Below are positions 8,601 through 11,757 of a stretch of DNA of 11,757 nucleotides, piece by piece; the first letter of the stretch is position 1, and each line of letters starts with the position of its first letter. Source of the stretch: Cochliopodium minus (lineage: Eukaryota; Discosea; Himatismenida; Cochliopodiidae); NCBI GenBank assembly GCA_024220525.1, contig JAMYWO010000630.1, positions 1-11,757 on the forward strand. Direction: 5' to 3'. The notes under the pieces were generated by a model. The model was given only the letters and a program-made list of their open reading frames with translations, was not told the origin of the DNA and searched no databases. Made by a program: the position numbers and the translations under genes.

Positions 8601-11600
8601 AGATGAACAATTAAACTCTGTGGTGGAATTTTTTTCTAGTCCCGAAGGAAACATCTCATCTCTTGTCACTTCTTCCAAAAAGAAAAAATCTAACCAAGTC
8701 TTTTTGAGATATCAGAAAAGAAAACTGGATTTTGGCTTTCCCCTTAACCCTTCTCTTGCTTCCATTCCCTCTTCTAGTTATGATTTCGATTCTATTCCCA
8801 TGTCTCCTCACAGAATCCCTACCAATCATAATAACCTTCCTTTTGTTCGTTCCAACTCGAATATCAGCACTTTATCTCGAAATTCTGAAATTCCTTCTTT
8901 CTTTTCAAGAAAAGATATTTCTTTTTTGCACGAAGCTCCAGAATCCAATCTCATCACCAACAAATCTCATATTCAAAGTGATTATCAGTTCAAACCTTCC
9001 AAAGATTCCAAAAGTAACAGTGCTAGCACTTCCCCCACCACGGGCACCTCTCCCACCAAGAACGAGGATCCCATGAACTTTACTTCCATTCCTTTCAAAT
9101 ATAAAAAGAAACCTCTCAAAAATTCCCCTCCCAGTAACCCTTCCCCTGAAAACCCTCCTACAAACAAACCAAATTCTGAAATAGAGAATACAGGGGAGGA
9201 TATGGTGGAGAATACAGGAGAGAAAGGGGACAATACAGGAGAAACAAAAACTATTAATCCTCTAATAATAAAACAAAAAAAAAAAGAACAACAACAACAA
9301 CAAGATCTTTCTATATCTGGTGAAACTCATTATAATAATCCTCTTTTTCGCTCTTCTCCTCTCTCTTCCGAAAATACTCTCAATATAAGTAATGATTCTA
9401 TCAATAATGGAGACAATCATAACAACAGTCCCATTAATAACAGTTCTCCTCTTCCTCACAAAACCCCTTCTTCTCCCAACAATGGAGAAAACAATAATAA
9501 AGATGATACTAATCACATTATAGATAAAGATGTTGATAATAAAGATGATAATGATGTTAATAAAAATAACAAAGATATTGATAATAAAGATGATAAAGAT
9601 AATGATAAAGATAATAAAGATAACAAAGATATTAACAAAGATCCAAATTATTCCAACCAAACACCTACTACTCCCGTCTTGTCCCACAATCCTGAAAGCA
9701 CCACTAGCACACCTACAAGCAACAACCCACCTCCTCTCCCCAAGAAACCAAAGATGCCCCTCAAAAAACCCAGCAAAATGTCTTTTTCTTCCAACTACAC
9801 CGATGTCCTCTCCAAAACCAAACACCAGAGTCACTCCCTCCATCATTACAACCCAACCCCTTCTTCCCTACTCTACAGAGGAAGCAACGAAACGAACCTC
9901 ATCAACCCTCTCCACCATCCAACCCCTCCCAACAAAAAAACACACAGCAATGATAATGTCATGTTCATTACAAGTAACAAGTATAACAACTCTACTCCCT
10001 CTTTCACTTCTCCCAACTCTCAATACGGAATCCCTTCTCTTCCTTCTCTCAAAACTAATTTCATAAGCAGCCCTTCTCCCAACAGTAGTGGAAGTTATCC
10101 TTTTCTTTCTCCTCCTTCTTCTCCCTCCTCCTCTTCCCTCCCCTCCCCCTCTTCCCTCCCTCTTTCCCCCAAAACCCTCCTCTTCAACTCTCCTCCCCTC
10201 CCCAATTCTCAAGCTCCTATTCGTAAAATCATCAAAGGTATCTCTCTTTTTTAATAAAATTTAAATATTCTTTTTTTTTATTAAATTAATTTTTATATAA
10301 AAATGATATAATATTCTGATGATAGTATTATACTGATTCAAATTTATTTCTCATTTTGCATTTTTTAGATTCAATTGAGATAACGAATCAATCGAAGGAA
10401 AAAGTAAAATTCACTTTTAACATACCAAAAATGAGAGCAGCAGAATTGAAAGTGGATCCCATTTCTCAAGTTCTTGTGAAAGGAAAATCATTGGTTGTCA
10501 ATTTTGAACTCATCGTTCTTTGCACTGCTCGTTTATCTGAGCTCATTTCCGTCACTGTAGAGTCCCCGCATTCTACCACCCTTGATTTTCTTTCTATTCA
10601 CTTGGAAAGTGAAATTTCTATTGATTTAGATTTCAATGAAATTGGTAAACCAAAAAAAAAAATTAATTATTATCTCGTTTACTACATTTTTACATAATTA
10701 ATATCTACATTTGATATTGATATATTTGATACAGATATTTTTGATATAGATATTTGAAACTTGATATATTTGATATTGAGAAGATAATGATAATTCTAAT
10801 CTATATTTAATCATAATATTTATTTTATTTCCATTTTGTAAATGTTTATCCTAATATTTTTGTAGAGGTGAAAGATAGAGTGGGGACAGGTGGTTCTGCT
10901 GCAGTGTTTTGGGGATTTTGGAGAGGAAAGAAAGTTGCAATAAAAAAACTTTTGGATCTCACCAATCAACAAGAATCCAACCAAGAAATCACCATTTTAG
11001 CGTAAAAAAAATTAATTTGATTTTTATAATTTTAATAATGATTATTTTAATGATGATTATTTTAATAAAGATTATTTTAATAATGATTATTTTAATAATG
11101 ATTATTTTAATGATGATTATTTTAATAACGATTATTTGAGTTTTGTTACTTTAATTTTAAAGATTTTAGTGATAATTTTAATTTTAATTTTTAAAAAGTA
11201 AAATGAATCACCCTTGTATTGTCCAATTTTATGGGTCAGCAATTAACGAGGGAGTTGTAAATATAGTAACAGAATTTTTAGAAAAAGGAAGTTTGGATCA
11301 TGTTTTGTATGATCACAAAGAAGACATTTCTTGGTCTTTAAGAGCCAAAATGGCTTTGGTAACTTAACACAAATTTTCTTTATTTAAATTTATCAAATCA
11401 TTTTTATTTATTTTTTTCATTTTTTTCATTTTTATTTATTTTATTTATTTTTTTTATTTTTATTTATTTATAATTTTTTATTTTTTATTTTTTGTTAAAA
11501 AGGATACATCAAAAGCAATACATTATCTGCATCAATTTTATCCACCAGTGATACATAGAGATTTGAAAAGTTCTAATCTTCTTGTAAATTCATTGGACAT

Positions 11601-11677
11601 CAATGCTGCTGTTAACATCAAAATATGTGATTTTGGAACTTCAAGAGAAGTTTCTAAAACTATGACTGGTGCTCAAG
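5674..11677 (+). CDS. Multidomain SH3-RasGAP-like-LRR-TKL protein kinase (3' partial, 14 exons visible)
   Basis: First 1450 residues of a large signalling protein. Exons: 5674-5968, 6073-6138, 6197-6273, 6343-6496, 6564-6703, 6777-6865, 7013-7262, 7466-7672, 7836-8452, 8529-10237, 10369-10644, 10866-11001, 11199-11358, 11503-11677; the next donor is at 11678. All introns are GT-AG and phase is kept throughout. Start: ATG at 5674 is the first ATG after the spacer, is followed directly by a long open frame, and has an A/T-rich context. Domains: K/E-rich basic tail (1-70), SH3-like (about 79-132), RasGAP-like (about 147-425), K/E-rich charged linker (about 440-512), LRRs (about 515-610), disordered S/P/N/D region (about 640-1200), beta-rich segment (1202-1293), and a TKL-type kinase from 1294 that is cut by the window edge inside the activation segment. 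Kinase motifs are intact; SH3 and RasGAP ligand or catalytic residues are degenerate. Probable role: a cytosolic Ser/Thr (or dual-specificity) kinase tied to Ras-family GTPase signalling. The exact pathway is unknown. Confidence 0.9.
5908..6225 (+). other. SH3-like domain with degenerate ligand-binding residues
   Basis: Encoded across three exons (5674-5968, 6073-6138, 6197-6273), residues about 79-132. The joined reading FSQNKEGFLNFKIGDEIAIL, followed by IWYGSCKGETGLF and N, follows the SH3 pattern (acidic-loop 'ELSF..GD.I..L', 'WW.G...G..GLFP.NY'). That match is what fixes introns 5969-6072 and 6139-6196: each junction falls inside a conserved Gly-Asp or Gly-Leu-Phe. The N-terminal 'ALYDY' strand reads VIISF, the usual FP proline is Asp and the following NY tyrosine is Cys. 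Only the first binding-site Trp is kept. Binding to ordinary PxxP ligands is therefore doubtful, although the fold should be retained. Confidence 0.75.
6343..7672 (+). other. RasGAP-like domain lacking both catalytic arginines
   Basis: Residues about 147-425, over exons 6343-6496, 6564-6703, 6777-6865, 7013-7262 and 7466-7672. Matching blocks: ENLFKSTTAFYCCEVFFQYF (family 'LFR.N.LA...ID.YMK..G'), CDNERSEEGEKNL (family 'CEVDP...EGE.LE.N'), FPSELLTVVKAI (family 'CP.EL..IF..L'), LICPFISFPEGFGV (family 'FLR.ICPAIL.P..FG'), then PPNVRKILVNISVLIEKAI and EVNPFEENIYLHVSNFLGS (family 'R.L.LI.KVLQ.LA', 'MN.FI'). The arginine finger is Lys (about 206) and the Arg of the FLR motif is Val (about 307). In known RasGAPs these two arginines drive GTP hydrolysis and stabilise the finger loop. 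The fold is confidently recognised; GAP activity is not expected. Confidence 0.82.
7263..7465 (+). other. Longest intron of the RasGAP-like region
   Basis: A 203-bp GT-AG intron between exons ending GGAGACGAAGAT and beginning GTAAAAAGAGAAG. It contains only A/T-rich simple sequence with short ATTATTA and AATATTT repeats, and I see no embedded gene. Splicing it out joins GDED to VKREVNPF, giving the RasGAP family's continuous helix. It is one of 14 gene-2 introns, the complete ones ranging from about 58 to 221 bp. Confidence 0.8.
7890..8110 (+). other. Charged K/E-rich linker, possible coiled coil
   Basis: Residues about 445-515, inside exon 7836-8452. It begins with Gly/Ser-rich sequence and becomes dominated by Lys and Glu (KMEKKNKEEEKKELAKSKKK and onward), with occasional Leu. 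The composition suggests a long charged helix or weak coiled coil separating the RasGAP-like domain from the LRRs. Strong A-richness of the coding strand here contrasts with the C/T-rich long exon that follows. Confidence 0.6.
8101..8400 (+). other. Leucine-rich repeats (about four)
   Basis: Residues about 515-615. Repeats with the LxxLxLxxNxLxxLP pattern are visible: LIDLSNFNISEFPN, VTTLDLSKNNLNMIPPFI, LQQFFAQKNKLLTLPIEQF and LTTLSLFSNPFIYPLSYL. Spacing is 22-24 residues per repeat, as in plant-type and Ras-binding LRRs of amoebal signalling proteins. The last copy is capped by a polar stretch (SKKSNAPHTIWFIKNL). LRRs form a curved binding surface, here probably for a protein partner. The array is short compared with the ten or more repeats of Roco-type proteins, and no Roc-COR pair is present. 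Confidence 0.85.
9523..9642 (+). repeat. Degenerate GATAAx/AATAAx coding repeat (Asp/Lys/Asn tract)
   Basis: Forty codons almost entirely GAT, AAA and AAT with a few GTT and ATT, giving an imperfect NKDD/DNKD repeat in the disordered region of the kinase gene. It looks like a hexanucleotide-type slippage expansion. It reads as a highly charged spacer of near-neutral net charge. Confidence 0.85.
10098..10170 (+). repeat. 73-bp uninterrupted homopyrimidine tract within coding sequence
   Basis: Every base from 10098 to 10170 is C or T (the complementary strand is all G/A), and purines remain rare to about 10205. It is coding, reading a Ser/Pro/Leu-rich tail with repeated SPSS, PSS and LPSP units. 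Such tracts can form triplex (H-DNA) structures and are prone to length change. Confidence 0.92.
10369..10644 (+). other. Beta-rich segment before the kinase, possibly an immunoglobulin/MSP-like beta sandwich
   Basis: A separate exon encoding residues about 1202-1294. It alternates hydrophobic and polar residues as in successive beta strands: SIEITNQSKEKVKFTFNIP, then GKSLVVNFELIVLC, ISVTVESPHSTTLDFLSIHL and ISIDLDF. The opening 'I.I.N.....KF.F' and the later 'V..G.S..V.F.L' resemble strand patterns of MSP/PapD- or ASH-like beta-sandwich domains. The assignment rests only on pattern, and the exon could instead be a kinase-specific N-terminal extension. Confidence 0.45.
10866..11677 (+). other. 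TKL-type protein kinase domain (truncated by window edge)
   Basis: Residues 1294-1450, over exons 10866-11001, 11199-11358 and 11503-11677. Motifs in order: glycine loop GTGGSAAVFWG, VAIKK with the ATP-binding Lys (about 1320), a helix-C Glu in QEITILAKMNHP, CIVQFYGSA, hinge IVTEFLEKGSL with Thr as gatekeeper, LHQFYPPVIHRDLKSSNLLV with catalytic Asp (about 1412), and KICDFGTSRE with the metal-binding Asp (about 1435). The sequence then reads SKTMTGAQG and leaves the window before the expected APE motif. 'HRDLKSSN' plus the Thr-rich activation segment start is typical of TKL kinases. All catalytic residues seen are intact, so activity is likely. Confidence 0.93.
11031..11135 (+). repeat. 15-bp minisatellite in intron 11002-11198
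   Basis: Seven head-to-tail units of consensus TTTAATAATGATTAT, differing from each other at one or two bases (AAT/GAT, AAA, AAC variants). They fill more than half of the 197-bp intron that splits the kinase N-lobe. The reading frame that crosses it is not translated, because the flanking exons join cleanly at 11001/11199. Confidence 0.92.
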
Positions 11678-11757
11678 GTGAAAATAAAAAATAAAAAATA
11701 AAAAATAAAAAATAAAAAATAAAAAAATAAAAAATAAAAAATAAAAAATAAAAATAA
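11678..11757 (+). repeat. Start of the last visible intron with an A-rich 7-bp tandem repeat
   Basis: A donor GTGAAAAT at 11678 follows the exon end at a phase-1 position inside the kinase activation segment. From 11681 to the window end the sequence is almost entirely units of AAAAAAT (7 bp). All other introns here are T-rich on the coding strand, so this A-rich one is exceptional. Its acceptor lies beyond the window. Confidence 0.75.

Larger units (their letters stand above)
8529..10237 (+). other. Single 1.7-kb exon coding a 570-residue disordered region
   Basis: After an initial more ordered stretch (about 8530-8720, including KDYMIDSTDEQLNSVVEFF and a basic KKKKSNQVFLRYQKRKLDF), the exon encodes Ser, Pro, Asn, Asp and Lys-rich sequence. 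Notable patches: three (E/D)NTGE units at 9184-9243, a short Gln run at 9286-9303, an Asp/Lys/Asn tract at 9523-9642, a proline-basic motif PPPLPKKPKMPLKKP at 9727-9771, and a Ser/Pro tail at 10090-10200. There is no recognisable domain. It probably acts as a flexible tether and phosphorylation or docking platform between the LRRs and the kinase. Long reading frames on the opposite strand here are shadows of the biased composition. Confidence 0.8.

Noticed and set aside
9262-9846. 194-codon reading frame on the minus strand
   Set aside because: It is the mirror of the disordered coding exon; its composition (Ile/Phe runs) comes from the GAT/AAT repeats on the other strand and it has no domain pattern.
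1-11757. CRISPR array, tRNA or rRNA, transposon
   Set aside because: The tandem repeats have no unique spacers, I saw no tRNA-like cloverleaf or rRNA-like conserved block, and no transposase or reverse transcriptase motif was found in either gene.

Overview
The window is eukaryotic nuclear DNA from a very AT-rich, intron-dense unicellular organism. Signs are many short GT-AG introns that are almost pure T/A, in-frame AAT (Asn) runs, long S/T/N-rich and K/E-rich low-complexity protein segments, and a family mix typical of amoeboid protists (PIKfyve/Fab1 lipid kinase, RasGAP, LRR, TKL kinase). An amoebozoan or similar free-living or amoeboid protist fits best, but the species cannot be named from sequence alone. 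The genetic code appears standard: gene 1 ends in TGA, and TAA/TAG/TGA are absent from the joined exons.

The window holds two genes, both on the + strand and head-to-tail, separated by about 247 bp. Gene 1 (1-5426) is the C-terminal 1339 codons of a Fab1/PIKfyve-type phosphatidylinositol-3-phosphate 5-kinase. Its 5' part (normally FYVE zinc finger and chaperonin-like TCP1 domain) lies outside the window. The order is the conserved Cys-rich region (CCR), a Ser/Thr/Asn-rich linker, the short 'DNEPS' segment, an Asn-run and DS(K/R)-repeat linker, and a complete type III PIP-kinase domain. I joined 15 exons through 14 introns; reading phase is kept at every junction and the sum is divisible by three.

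Gene 2 (5674 to beyond the right edge) encodes at least 1450 residues. Its order is a basic K/E-rich N-terminus, an SH3-like domain, a RasGAP-like domain, a charged coiled-coil-like linker, leucine-rich repeats, a 570-residue disordered region carried on one long exon, a short beta-rich segment, and a TKL-type protein kinase that runs off the window in its activation segment. The kinase motifs are intact. The SH3 and RasGAP modules have both lost their usual functional residues: the arginine finger is Lys and the FLR arginine is Val. The protein therefore looks like a Ras-linked signalling kinase whose GAP module may bind rather than switch off a GTPase. This combination is the most interesting item here.

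The two genes share no obvious pathway beyond membrane and Ras/phosphoinositide signalling, and their adjacency may be chance. The rest is intronic simple sequence (9-bp, 15-bp and 7-bp tandem repeats) and a short AT-rich intergenic spacer. I see no RNA genes, mobile elements or CRISPR arrays.
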